This document shows positions 43,364 to 58,300 of a stretch of 64,000 nt of DNA, piece by piece (within the stretch, counting starts at the first letter, position 1; every line of letters begins with the position of its first letter). The stretch spans positions 1 to 64,000 of the forward strand of contig NZ_LECT01000042.1 in NCBI RefSeq assembly GCF_001027925.1, given 5' to 3'. The DNA is from Rhodopirellula islandica (GTDB lineage: Bacteria; Planctomycetota; Planctomycetia; Pirellulales; Pirellulaceae). The notes below the pieces were generated by a model. That model did no database searches. It was given only the letters and a program-made list of their open reading frames with translations, and was not told the origin of the DNA. The position numbers and the translations under genes were made by a program.

Positions 43364-46300
43364 ATGACGATCGGTACCCCGGGCAACTCTTCCAACATGC
43401 ACAACGCCAACGAATCGGCCGCTAAGCGGCGTGATGATCGTCGCCGCCGCAGCGGATCCTCCTTGTTTGGAGGGCAAACGCGACGCGGCAAGACCCAACG
43501 AGCCAAGTTGGAGCGACGCCTGCAGTCACAATCGCTCGAGGCCCGTCAATTGCTGGCTGGCCCAGAATTGGTCGCGATTCAGCCCAACGCGTCTGAGCTG
43601 ATTGACAACAGCAGCACGATTCGCAACGTCAATGGTGTGGAGCTGCTCAACGTTTCGCCCAACGAGTTGACCTTCCGATTCGATGACGACTCATCGATCG
43701 ATCCCTCCACACTCGGAACGGCCAACAATCCGCTGGCGATCAGCGTGACCCGTGCCGGCGACGATGGTGGGTTCGAAGCGGCGACGGCCGTGACGGACTT
43801 CAGCACCAGCGGCAGTGTTCTGCTGGAATTCCGCTCCGCAGCGGCAGGTGTCAGCGGCAACGGAACAACGATCAATGTGACAGGATCCGTCCGTTCGTTG
43901 GTCACCGCTCCCGTGATCATCACACAAGATCCCGAGAACAAAACCCTGAACATCGACCTGAATGCGAACCCCAGCCGTCAAGCAACGGTTCGCGATCTGA
44001 CGTTGGCTCTGGAAAACTACAACGCTACCCAGCGCAACCTGAACCGTGACACGGTCGCCGATGCGTTCCAAATCAGCGGACCTTCGTCGACTCCGATCGG
44101 GCAATCGGTCGCCAACAACCCAGTCTCGCTCACGCTGTCGGGCGCCAACGCCGCACAAACGGTCACCGACCTGGGTCTTGGAAATGCTTTCAGCACCAAG
44201 CTCGTCGCCAATCAATCTGGCGTCGGTGGCCAAGGCATCTCGGTCGTGATTCAGTCGCGTGACTTTGGAGGCCCCACTGATCCGTTGGTTTCCGTCAGTG
44301 GCAAAACCATCACGGTTCAAATCAACCGCAATGCGAGCAGCCCCACGACTGTGGGCGAGTTCATTGACGCGATCAATGAGACACCCACCGCTTCGGAATT
44401 GATCACTGCAACGCAGGAACGTGGCAGCACGACCCAATCGATCGGCAACTTCGCTGCCACCTTGCCACTCGCTGGTGCCACCGACACTCCCGTCAACGCG
44501 GGCTACATCGGCATTGGCAGCAACCCCAATGAAGTCGTCTTCCGCTTCGCTGAACCGCTTCCCGATGACGCCTATCAAATCGAAATCTTCGGTGCTGGCG
44601 ATCGGGCTTTGCGAAACCTCGCAGGCGAAGCGTTCAACGACGGAGTCGACTTCGCTGTTCCATTCACGTTGAACAAACCACCGCAAGTTTTGGCCGTGGT
44701 CCCCGAACCAATCGACATCGACAACCAAGGCCAACGCACGCCACGGTTGAACATGATCGATGTTTACTTCACCGATGATGTCAGCGTCGCGAATTTGGCG
44801 TCCCAGCCTGAATTGTTCCAGTTGATTTTCACCCGTGACACTGCCACGGGCGAAGACGACGTGGTCTTCATGCCCAACGACATCTCGGCCATCGCAGGCA
44901 AACCCAACGCGGTTCGTTTGACGTTCGATGACTTCTTGAATGACGGCAACAGTAACTTCAGCTTCTCAGAAGTCCCGGATCTGTCGCAGCAAACCAACCC
45001 ACCGATGCCGGTTGACCAATTGCCCAAGATCTCGGGTGCGATTCGCCTGAAGGTCGGCAACGACAGTGCTTTGCCAATGACGCCCGGCAACGTCTCGGTC
45101 GCGTCCGATGCAGGCGACAGTTTCGACACCGCGTCGATCATCAACAACTTGACGGGAATCGGCCAAGGCCAAACCGCGAGTGTGCGTTTGACCGGCGGTG
45201 AAGTCGACAATCCCAATCCAAACGATCCGCTTTACACGCTCGACTTCCCCGGTGGCACGGATTACCAAGGCGTTCGCGACATTCGAGAGGATGACCCGAG
45301 CCGTCTGGAACGCACCGTCCCGTTGGATGTCTGGCGTCAAGGCGCGGACACTTATGACGGCATCACGACCGCTTACTACAACTTCCCATCCAGTTGGTTG
45401 GGTGACGATCCCAGCAACAGTGGATTGGATCTCGACAAGACTTACGTCAACCTGATCACCGAAGAACAAAAGCAACGTGTTCGCGAAGTGATGTCGCTGT
45501 TCAGCGAATACCTTGGCGTTCAATTCGTTGAAATCGGTGACACCGCGTCCGGCGCCGTCACAAGCATCCCTTCCGGCAGCCCGCTGCTGAGCATCACGTT
45601 GGGCGAACTGTACGGCAGCGTGGATGACGACTTGATCGTCAACAGTGCCGTCGGTGGTGTGACCTTGGACACCCGCCCGCTCGATATCAACGGGCAAACT
45701 TACTTGGGCGTTGACCCCAACGCGGATTCCATCGGCGACCGCCAGTTGTTGGTGATGGACGCGCAAGACTTTGACGCCAGCGTGGACGATCAAACCGGAG
45801 GTGAATTCTTCCGGGGTGCGTTCTTGGGTGTCGGTCAATTGCTCGGCTACGGGTATTCCGATTACCTGCCGCAACCGGTGACCCAGTCCACGGGATCGGT
45901 TCTGGACAGCGATACCCCCGACGTCATCACGACTTCCTCGCAATTGAACGACGACAACGAATCGTTGTTCCCGAGTCCCTCGGACATTGTCAACGGACAG
46001 TACTTGTTCCGTCCGGAAGCCAACGACATCGATCTGTACCGATTCGAATTGACCGAACCGGGAACGTTGTCCATCTCGACCGTGGCGGAACGACTGAGCC
46101 TGTCCAGCACGTTGGACACGGCCCTGCGTTTGTACAAGCAAATCGGCCCTGACGAATACATCGAGATCGCTGCCAACGATGACTACTTCAGCAACGACTC
46201 TCTGATTGAAATCGACATTCTCGAAGCGGGCGACTATGTCGTCGGCGTCAGTGCGTCTGGAAACACCTCTTACAACCCGGTCATCACCGGCACCGGCATC

Positions 46301-49300
46301 GGTGGTGTGACCGAGGGCACGTACGAATTGGTGATGTCGTTTGAAACCGCCGCTGCTAGCAGTTTGCTGGACACTCCCGTCGGCAACACCGCCGCTCAAC
46401 CGCTCGATGGCGATGCGGATGGTCAGCCTGGTGGAGAATTCAATTTCTGGTTCAACCCAACCGATCCCGATGCCGTCATTTACGTTGACAGCGTCACGGG
46501 CACCAACCTGCCCGACCGCAACTTCACCACCAACGACGTCAATCAATTTGACTTGTTCGTCACGATGGGCACACCGACCAAACCGGTTGCTGAAATCGAC
46601 GACGCCATTCGATTGGCTGAATTCCGCCTGAACAACGGCGGCACCCCGGTTACCAAAATTCGCGTGATCGGTGGCGGCAGCTACGAAATTGGTCGTTCGG
46701 ACCTTGGAAACGCACTCAAAGACGGCACCAGCCTGGATGTCCCACAAGACATCGCGTTGGTGATCGATGGCGGTTCCGAATTTAAAATGTCTCGCAGTCG
46801 CATCGGTGTTGGCAGCACGACCGAATCGGTCGATCGCAGCAACTCATCGATCCAGATCTTGGGCACCCCATATGACGCGGTCTCGTTCGCAGGGCTGAAC
46901 GGACAAGTCGGTTCCTGGGGCGGTATCGATCTGCGTGGGGACATCGACTACGCCGACGACAGCAAGATCAACATGGAAGACAACGCCGTCTTCCTCAACC
47001 ACATCCAATACGCCGACATTCAACACGGTGGTGGTCAAGTTTCGGTCGATGGACAGACCGTGACGATCTCGCCCATTGAGCTGGCCGATGTTCGTGCAAC
47101 GATCCTGAACAACCAGATCAGAAATTCGGCTCAAGCTGCCATCGCAGCGACGCCAAACACATTCGAAGAGACTCGTTTCGACGAATCGCAGTACCAAAAT
47201 CAAGTGGCCCCTGGTGCCTCGACTCCTTCGTACTTCACCAGCGATGTCACCCGCGTCGGGCCTCACATCCGCGGCAACGTGCTGACGAACAACTCCATCA
47301 ACGGGTTGCAAATTCGTTTGCTGACGCCAACCGGTGGCGACTTGCAATCGTTGGATGTCAACGCACGCTTTGACGACACGGACATCGTTCACGTCCTGAC
47401 CGAAAACCTGCTCATCGAAGGCAACCCGGGCGGTGTCAACGCGGCCAACGAAGCCCCCAGCATCCTGCTGGTTCGGACCGCCACGACCACCACACCCGCG
47501 ACCGCCGATGGTTTGGCCGCAGGCGACTATGTCTATCGCATGACATTTGTGGACCAAAACGGATTCGAATCCACCCCGAGCGAAGCGACATCGTCCCTCA
47601 CCGTCGGTGCCAACGGTTCGGTCCAATTGTCGGGTCTGCCAACTGTGACCGCCGACAGCGAATTCGCTGGCCGTCGTTTGTACCGGGCCACCGTTGACGC
47701 CAACGGCAACCCAGGTGAATTCCGCTTGGTCGCTCGCCTGAACACCGACGACACGTCCTACCGCGATTCCGTCGCGGAAGGCAGCGACATCATGAACCCC
47801 AGCATCATCGCTGGAACCTTGCTGTCGGGTGCCAGTGCCTCCATCCAAACCAATTCCGTTCCGAACCCCGTTGGCGGTGGAACGGGAATGGTTGAACCTG
47901 GCCAATACGTTTACCGCTTCACCTATGCAACGGCCGATGGAACAGAAGTCGGACCAAGCAGTGAATCCCAGGTCATTGAAACCATCGACGAAGGTTCGAT
48001 CAGTGTCTCCGGGATCCCAGCCGCACCAGAAGGCAGCGGTTTTGCTTCCCGAATCGTTTATCGAGCGACCGTTGCCAGCGATGGAACGGTTGGCGAATAC
48101 CGCCAAGTCGCGGTTCTGAATGCGTCTCAAACATCCTTCACCGATGCTGCTTCCGTCGGCACCGACCGTTTGGATTTGTTGACCATCACGGCACCGTTGC
48201 AAGCCCGAGCTGGTCGACTCGATCCAAGCTTGGTGATTGATCCGGGCATGATCGTCAAAATGGATGGTGCCCGCATCGACGTGACCTTCGGTGCTCATCT
48301 GTACGCGGAAGGCACTGCGAAAGAGCCGATCATCCTGACCAGTCTGAATGACAACCGGTACGGAACCGGCGGTGCATTCAACACCAACAACATTGCCGAA
48401 GGCACCAACGACGGTCAAAACGATCTGACAGCCGGCGATTGGTCGGGCATCTACTTGGCGTTCGGTGCGGACGCATCGTTCGACCACGCGGTCCTGGCCG
48501 GTGGCGGTGGGACGTCACGGATTGAAGGTGGTTTTGCCAGCTTCAACGTGCTGGAAGTTCACCAAAGTGACTTGCGTGTCGCCAACACCCGTTTCGAAAC
48601 CAACGCGGATGGCCGCGGTTTCTTGAACGACAGCGACAGCAGCCAGAGTGACCCACGCGAAGAACGTGTGGGACGCGTCAACAACGCCAGCGGAACGATC
48701 TTCGTCCGCGGGGCGCAACCTGTTTTGGTCGACAACGAATTCATCGACGGCAGTGGCCCGGCGATGACCTTCGACGTCAACAGTTTCTCATGGCAAGAAG
48801 TCACTGACCCAGGTCGTTCGACGGCCAGTCGTGACTTTGGCAACGGAACCGTGGTCGAAGACAGCCTCGATCAATACGAAATCTCGGGCAACAGCGGTCC
48901 TTTGATCGCTGGCAACTTGATCGACGCAGCCACGGTGTCCGACGAAGACGTCGCCGCCGGCATCGTCACCGCTGGGCTGAACGGTTTGGAAGTTCGCGGC
49001 GGAACCGTCGCCACGGAAGTGGTTTGGGACGACACGGACATCGTCCACATCGTCCGCGACATGATCGAGATCCCCAACCAGCACATCTATGGTGGATTGC
49101 GACTGGAAAGCGACGCTCGCGGATCGCTGGTCGTTAAATTCCAAAACCAAGACCTCGACGTCGAGGACGTCTTGCTGCGTCGCCAAGCCGGCATCGTTGC
49201 TGGTGGCACGCTGCTGACCGCAGAAGACGAAATGCTGGACATCGCTGACCGCATCGGCGGCAGCCTGCAGATCGTTGGTCAACCTGACTTCCCAGTTGTC

Positions 49301-52300
49301 TTGACCAGCCTGCTGGACGACACCATCGGCGCCGGATTCACCCCCGACGGCATGGCCAACGTCGACACGGACAACAATGGCGTTCGCGTGGATGCCGACG
49401 GCAATCCAATCACGACCCTGACCAGCGATTCCAGCGGTGGCGAGTCCACCCCGGCGTTGTTGCCACTGGGCCAAGAGTACGATCGGGCGGACAACGCGGA
49501 AGTCGACAATGGCACCACCATTGACAACGACATCGATCCAAACTCGGCCGGTTACCTCAGCACCACGGTCTTGGGCGGCGGTGAACTGCAAAACGTCGTC
49601 GTGACTGGCATCGACCAGAACAACGGCGGCGCACTGCTGGCACAGCAGAACTACGCGTTCCTGTACACGACCTACATCGAAGTCACCAACGACGTCGGAA
49701 CACGCACGCGAATCCCGTTGATCAACGCGTTCAGCCCAACGGACAATCCCAACCCGATCTTGGTCGGTCCCGACCGTGTTCGCAGCAGCGGCGTGTTCAC
49801 CGCGTTCGGACGTGAAATTCGCTTCACCGCGGAAACGTTCATCGTCGACAACCGCGCGGTTGCCTACACCACGCTTGATTTCGAAACCGTTGACGGAGCG
49901 GACTTCTCTGCCGGCAACATCGGCGACATCCGCGTGATCAGCTACTTGGATCAAGGCGTCACCGCCGACGACGCGGACGTGTTGTATCAGATCGGCACCC
50001 CCGGCCAGAGCGATTTCCGCTTGATGACCTTGAACGAAACCGCACGTGTCGGCTTCACTCACGGCGGTGTTTACGAAAACGACTCGATCAACCAGTTCAA
50101 CGCCTCGTACAGCGGTTGGGTCACCGACGACGCTGGCGATCTGCTCAACCGATTGAACACCGTTCAGAACGGACTCACGTTCGACATCGCCGCCAGCATC
50201 AATGGCGACATCCCTGCCGCCTTCGGTCCTGTCGCTGGCTCAGCGAACTTCGACGGTGTGACGAGCGGAACCACGGCGATCAGCCAAAACAGCCTCCCCG
50301 CTGACATCGAAACCGCTCACGTTTGGGAACTCACTGGCGGAAGTGACGCTGCTCGCGTGACCACGTTCGTCGAATGGATCCCGTTTGATCCTGCCAACCC
50401 TGCCAGCATCTCGCTGCCACAAAGCGTTGACGGTGCGGGATCCTGGGACGGCATCACGATTCGCGAAGCCGCTTCGGATTCGAACGTTTCTATCACTGGT
50501 GAAAACGAACCGGGCAATGTCGGCAACAGCGACACCAACGCCACGCCAGCCACGTCGCAGTACTTGGGCGAATTGGCTCCTTCGATCGAAGCCGGTGACG
50601 AATCCCGTCGCATTGGTTTGATCGTCGAAGGCGAAATCAGCAGCCGTGGCGATGAAGACGTGTACGCCTTCGTCGCAGAAGCTGGCACTCAAATCTGGCT
50701 CGACATCGACCGCACAAATTCCAATCTGGACACGGTCATTGAATTGATCGATGCCAACGGAAACACGCTGATCTTGTCGGACGACTCCATCGAAGAAGCC
50801 CGACAGATCGAAGAATTGTTGTCCGTTGACCCGACCGATCCAAACGCCGCGGCACGTCGTGCTGCTCTGACGGAAGAAATCGCACGTCGCAGTGGTGGCG
50901 GACTGAATGGTTACAACATCGATCAGGTGCTCGGTTTGGGAACCACGTTGGTGGATGCCACCGCCGACGACTCGATGTTCCAAGACAACTACTCGACCAA
51001 CGCTCGCGATGCCGGCATGCGGATCACGCTGCCGGGAACCGTGGGACAAACGTTGCTGTACCACGTTCGTGTTCGCAGCGGTCTGAGCGATGTCGCTGAG
51101 GACGTGACCCTCGCCAACGGTGGCGGGTTCTTGACCAGTGCCGAGTCGCTGGGCAAAGGCCGCACGACCGGCAGTTACCAGTTGCAAATTCGTCTCGGCG
51201 AAGATGACGTGTTCGCGGGAACCCAGGTTCGCTACAGCGACGTGCGTTACGCCACCAACGGCGTTCAAGTCATCGGCGGCCCGATGCACAGCCCACTGAC
51301 CGGCACGGACTATGAAACCGAATCGGCCAATGAAACACTCGCGGACGCTCAACGCCTCGGTCTGTACGACAACCAGTACACCTCCGATGGAACGATCACG
51401 ACGTTGGCCGACGGCAGTATCGTCATCAACCGTGACTCCGGCGGCATCGACCGTGTCGACATCGATTTGGACAACCCTGCCGGTCCGTTGTCCAGCGACA
51501 ATCTGGCCACCAACATCTCGGGCATGCTGACCGACGTCGATGACGTCGATTGGTTCGAGTTTGACATTGAATATCAACAACTCACTCGCGACGACGCAGC
51601 CCTGTACCTGGCAACCGTGTTCGACCTCGATTACTCCGACGGTTTGGCACGTGCGGACACCGCTCTGTACGTCTTCAACTCGCTGGGTGAATTGGTTCTC
51701 ATCGGCGGTGACAGCAACATCGCCGACGACCAAACTTCGCCTGGCACCGGTTACGATCCATCCGATCTTTCGCGTGGTTCGTTTGGCAACGCCGACCCCT
51801 ACATCGGTTCCGCTGAACTTCCCGAAGGCACGTACTACGTCGCGATTTCGAACCAATCGCGTCAGCCAGCCGTGCTGGACCAATTCACCAACCGCGACAC
51901 CGCTAATCCATTGTTGCGTTTGGAACCTGTCGATTCGATTCAACGCATCGCGGAAGAAAACTTCGAAGTCTTTGACTTCTATCCTGGAACCGCGTCCGCG
52001 CCCGTCCAACCGGTGTTGTTTGACGACAACTCGATCCTGGACTACTCGCTCGACGACGTCGTCTTGTACGTCAACACGGGCTCGACGCTGTTTGTCGTCA
52101 ACCCATTCACGGGTGAAACTTACGGCACGATCGGAAGCTTCGGCGATGAAGTTCGCGACATTGCCTTCACGGCCAATGGTGAGTTGTTCGCTTACACCGG
52201 CTACGACGATCGCCCTGCGGGTGACACGACGTGGACTTACAACCGCATCGACACAGCAACGGGGCAACTGAGTGCGCCGCTCAGCGTTGGTGCTGGAATC

Positions 52301-55300
52301 GAAACGTTCCACAACTTGGACGCGGAAACCCCACCTGCCCAGCAGATTCTCGATGAAGCCAGCGACGATGGCCTCGAGGTCGAAGCCATCACGATTCGAG
52401 CACGATTTGGTTCGGAAACAGGCTTCTTCATCGGCAACCGTCCCACCGCCCAAGACGGTTTGGACTACATCGACAACATCTTGTATTCCTTCAACGAGGA
52501 AACGGGTGAAGCGACCGGTCCCGTCTTCGACCTCGCTCTGTTCAATGCGGGTGCCGGTACTGACCGCCGCGAAGTGGGTGCGATCGACACTGCCATCCCA
52601 ACTGGCAACCAAGACACTCAACTGGGTATCTCCGATGCCACCACGAACGACGCCAACGGGTTGCCTGTGGCGAGGTTGTTCGACGGTGACACGTTCAGCC
52701 TGACCAACGGCACCGAGACCGAAACGTTCGAACTGAACCAAGGTTTCACGATCCTGGCTGCATCGCCTGCGGATTCGTTGACCGGAGCGACGCTTGCCAA
52801 CGCCGCGATTCCAATCGCGACAGACACCACACTCGATCCTGCCAGCATTCTCAATGGCACATTGTTGACAGTTGAAACGCCTGGCAACGCTCCCGTGACT
52901 TTCCAAATCACGGACTCCACCGCCGCGATTCCTCCGGGCAACATCCGTGTGCCTTTGGATCGCAGCTCCGACGCCGTGGTCTTCATTGACACTCTGGCAT
53001 CGGTCATTCGCGACCAAGGCATTCCAGTTTCCGCCAAGGGAACCCAATTGGCTCTGCCGACCGCGACCAACGTGCAGTTGACCGGTCCCGGTGCAGTGGC
53101 TGCTGACGGCATTGCCTTGGTGGGCGACAACAACGTCACCGCGGGCAACATCGCTGTGACCCTGCTGCCAACCGACACTGCCGAAACAATTGCGTTCCGC
53201 ATTTCGCAAGCCGTCCAAGCTGCGAACACCGGCGGTTCCTTGCCAACTGTCACCGCGACGCCTCAGGGCAACTCGCTGTCCATCACCGGTGCGATCGCCA
53301 ACGTCAGCAGCGTGACCGGAGCCGTCCGGGCTGGTGGTTCACCCAACGGCGGAACGATCACGGGCATCGAGATGGTCGGCAACGATCTGTACGGTGTCAG
53401 CGACAACGGTGGTCTGTACTTCGTGCCGAGTACACAGCTCAACGGAACGGGTGCCCGCTTCGTTGGCAACTACGTCTCCACCGCCACCGACTTGATCGGG
53501 TTGAACTTCACCGGTCTGCGTGCCGGCCCGAACAGTGTCGAAGACGGTGCCTACAGTGACATCCTGTTCGGAACGACCAGCAACGGTCGCATCTATGCCT
53601 TCAACACCCTCGGCGAACTGCAGCCCATCTTTGCGGGTGGTCGCAGCTTCATCGACACGGGCATCTTCGGTGCATTGGGGCTGGACTTCAGCACGCTGGA
53701 TTACAACCTCTGGCACGTTGCCGGGGCTCGAGCAGACGATGCTGGACACGGTTACACCGAGACCTTCAGCGATACCCGCCCCGAAGTTTCGGGTGGCAAC
53801 TCGCTGCAGTTCAATTACACCGCCGGAGCGTTCAACAGCAACTACGGCTTTGGCGAAGCTCCTGTCCAGAACTTTGGCACGGCCAACGAAAACGTCCGTC
53901 AAGATGGACAAGACGTCCAAAGCACTTACAACCTTCCCGGTGGTGCCAAAGGGATCGTCCAGTCCAATTCGTTCAGCCTGGAAGGCTACTCGTCGGCTGA
54001 CCTGCCAACGATGTACTTCAACTACTTCCTGGAAACGGATGGTGTTGACGACGACTCAGCAACCGACAACGACGATGACTTGTTCGCCGAAGATCGCGAC
54101 ACGCTGCGGATCTATGTGATCGATGCTTTCGGCGTGGAACACTTGGTCGCCACCAACAACGAAACGCGTGGCACCGGCGACTTCGACGACGAGTTCGACG
54201 ACCCAGCAGAAGTCGGAATTTACGACGACGACATCGACGTGGACGTCCAACAATTGTTCGACAACACCGGAACATGGCGTCAAGCTCGTGTGCCGCTCAA
54301 CGAATTCGCTGGTCAAGACGGCCTGTCCCTGAGAATTGAATTCTCGACCGCCGGCACGACCGCCACCAACACCGCTGAAATCCGCACCGTCGCGGCCAGC
54401 GGCCTGACCGATGGTGAAACCTTCACCATCGGCGGACAACTGTTCTCGGTGGATCTCTCACCAACGATTGCCTTCCCATCGGGAGCACAACTGGCTGACT
54501 TGTTCAGCAGTGGTGCGACCGCGGAAGCCACTTTCACCGTGGACGGCCAAGAGTACATCTTGACCGATGGAACACGCACCGTCACGGCCGATCAAATCGA
54601 GATCGATGTGACCAACGGTCAACCGACCGCCTTGGCCACGTTGACCGCTGCCGATATCGCCTCCGCGGTTACCAGCACGTTTGACACCAGCGTCAGCGTC
54701 GAACGTTTGGTTCCTTCGGGAGCTGAACTGGCGGTCTTCTATCAGAACAACCCAGACGAATTCCGCACGGTGTTCCTCAACGGAAACGAATACTTGTTGG
54801 ACGACGGCTTCCGTGACACCGCCGATGCAACGGCTCAGATCACAGGCACTGCCCTGATCCCAGTGGACGTCCTCGCGGTTTACCAAAGCCTGGAAGACGC
54901 CGATCCTGATGTCGAACAAGTGGTCGACCTGACCCAAGAAGACATTGCACTGGTTCTGTCCACTGTGATTGGCGAAGCCGATGGTGCGGTTGACTACGAC
55001 CAATTGGTTCCGACCGGCAACCAACTGTCGACCTTGTACTCGGACGTCTCCGAATCGTTCGTCATTGAAATCGACGGCGTCGAATATGTCCTCAACGATG
55101 GAACCCGTTCGATTCAAACCGGCCAAGTCACGGTCGCGATCGCGGACTTCGCACGATCGGACATCGGAGCGGAACTGCAAGCCGTTGTGGAACAGAACAC
55201 GGGTGTTCAATCAGCCCAATTCACCACCGTCGACAACTTCGACTTCAGTGACGCGTCCGACCCCGTCGATCCATTCGGCAACCCCAACCCAGTGGGTGCA

Positions 55301-58300
55301 GTTGGTCGCAATGACCTGTTGTTCCAAGCAACGCCGCTTCCTTACACCGATGGCAATGCCCAAGTTACCGGTCGCGGAACACTCGGCACGGTCACCGGCG
55401 GTGGCGTCACGAACCTTGGCGACGTGGACCTGTCCAGCGTCGAAGTGGCTGCTGGCACCACGATCACCGTCAGCACGCTAGCGGACAACCCTGGGATTGA
55501 ACTGAACGTTCGCTTCTTTGATTCCACCGGAGTCGAACTTCGCAGCCCCACGGGAGGTTTGCTGGCGATCGAAAACACCGCCAACGGAACCGTTTCTGTC
55601 ACGGCTTCATCTGACGGTGTGATCTACATCGGAATCAGCGGCCCTGAAAACGGCGACTACGATCCTCGCGTCTCGGGAACCACCAACGCGGCTCAAGTCG
55701 GCGGATACGAAGCGACTGTGTCCATCAACCCAGAATTGGACGTGCAAGCCAACTCGTCCGTGGTTGAATTCAACGGTGTCGGATCCGTCTCCGTCTCAAC
55801 CGGCAGTGGATTGCGAGTCGGTTCACAAAATGCCTTGCCTGGCATCCCGGTCCAAATCAGCCACTCCGACACGGCTCAAGAAGTCGCTGAAGCAGTTCGC
55901 CAAGCTCTGGCCAACCGATTCACGGACGGCAACGAGACCTTGATTCCTCAAGTTGGCTCCGCAGTCCGTCTGCCTAACTTGACGATCAATGATTCCGGTC
56001 CATTCGCATCGACGGCACAACGTTACGGTGACCAGTTTGGTGCCAACGGCCAACCCGCTGCCTCCGACAACGAGAACAACGGTGCGTTCATCGATGACAT
56101 CATCATCGGATTCGCGGAACGTGGTGAAATGGTCTCCTCGGCCAATCCAATTGGCACCGACGAAGCCTTCATCGTCAACGATTCGGTCAACTTGACCACC
56201 CCAGCCCAACCGACTCAGCCGACCGTCTCGGGTTCCTATCAATTGGAAATCCGCGATGCATCGGAATACGTCAGCAGTGGCCTGGATGGCGATTCTCGCT
56301 TCCGCACGTTCGACACCAACGAACGACTCACCAGCGGCATCACCTTGACCGCGTTGCCGGCTTCGGAAATCGAAGACGGTGCGACGTTCACCTTGGCCGA
56401 TGCGAACACGCGTCTGACATTCGAATTCGACATCCTGAACGACTTCGGTGCCAGCGACGGATTTGTCAGCGATGACAACCGAGTGGTGATTCGTCTGCCA
56501 CGAACGGCGACGGCCGAGGAAGTCGCCAATGAGATCATCCGCTTGATCAACTCCAATCAAGTTCAAGCGGTGATTGATGGCAGTGCGGCTCGTTCCAACG
56601 GAACCGTGCCACCAGCCAGTGCCAGTTCGCCAAAAGCCTTGGTCAACGCGGACACTCGGATCAACCTGTACGGGGACCTCAGCCTTCGTCCTGACACAGC
56701 CGGACGCCCCTCGTTCGAGAACATCGAGATCTCTGAACTGCGTGGTGACTCCAACCGTGCCACCGCCGAGCAAGGCGTGATCATGATCGAGAACAACCGG
56801 TTCTTGTTCAGTTCCAACGCTGGTGTCGACATCAATCGCGACGCGTCCGCTGGGGTTGTTTCGGACGACCTGCGTGATGCAACGCCATCGATCCTGACCT
56901 ATGCTCGCAACTTGATCGAACTGAACACCGAGAACTTGATTCCTGGTGTGGTGGTTCAGAACAACGTCATCGCGTTCAACTCGGACGCCGGCATTCGCAT
57001 CACCGGCTTGGATGGTGACGGCGGAGCATCGGAAGACCCAGTCGGCTTCGACCGAATTGTCAACAACACTCTGGTCGGTGGCCCCATCGCCAGCGGTGCT
57101 GAACTCGGACCTCAGGTGTTCGAATCCATCCTGTTCGACCAAGGCGGCATCTCGTTCGCCGACGCGGTTGTGCAAGACACCTTGGATCTCGGCCCCGACG
57201 TCAGCTCGGAATTCACTGACACAGAAGCCGCGTTGGGATCACCTGATTGCCACGGCATCGGGCCTGAACCAACCACCGGTCAGTTCACCTTCTCGCTGGG
57301 GTCTGGCGGACAAGCCACCTTCCTGTTCCAAGACAACCTGTTGGTCGGTGACGGAACCTCCGCCGCTGACTTGGTGATCTTCGAATCGGGGACTCCGGAA
57401 CGCGTCGCGGTCGAAATCAGCCGCGATGGTGTGACGTTCTTCTCCGTCGGTCAAATCTTTGGCACGGACAACACGATCGATCTGGACTCCTTCGGCTTCG
57501 GACCGAATGATCAATTCGGATTTGTCCGGCTGACCGATTTGTCCACCTCTGGCACGTTCGACTTCGGTGCTGCGGGTGCGGACATCGACGGCATCGGTGC
57601 GATCTCCACGATTGCTCGTGAGATCTACACACCGGGCAGTCAAGGCATCGTGGTTCAACAGAACTCGGCCCCAACGATCCTGAACAACATCGTCGCGAAC
57701 TTCCAGAATGGAATCGTGGTCGCATCGCCGCAAAGCAATGTGGCCGGTGACGTGGACGTCTCGGGTGACTTGACTGTCATCGGCGGCAACACGTTCTATC
57801 GCAACGCAAACGACGCGACCTCGGGTGACACGGGACTGTTCTCTCAGTTCATCAGCCCGTTCCAACAGATCTTCGTCAATCCAGTCAACTTGGTGTTCAC
57901 ACCGCAAGCTGGCACATCCACGATCGACAGCGGCATCAGCTCGCTGGAAGATCGCTCGTCGCTTGAAACCGTTCGCGGTGCGATCGGATTGCCACCGAGC
58001 CCGATCATCGCTCCGATTTACGATCTCAACGGACAACTTCGCAGCGACGATCCAAACGTTGCCTCGCCAAACGGCCTTGGTTTCAACGTCTTCGTTGACC
58101 GCGGAGCCGAGGAACGCGGCGACAGCGACGGACCACGATTTGTTGTCACCTCCCCTCGCGGAGACGACCTGTTCAACTTGGCTGGTCAAGCCTTCAGTTC
58201 GGGAACGATCCACGATGCGTTTGAAATTCAACTCATCGATGGAATCGCTCCCGCCGACGCGGCTCCTGGAGTTGGCATCGATGACTCGACCGTTCTGTCC

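Noticed and set aside
50240-53218. 992-codon minus-strand open frame, with similar long ones at 46844-48487, 48788-50062 and 57239-59599
   Set aside because: All are antisense to the giant gene in a constant register and show repetitive Val/Asp/Arg-rich composition; they are mirror images of its acidic codons.
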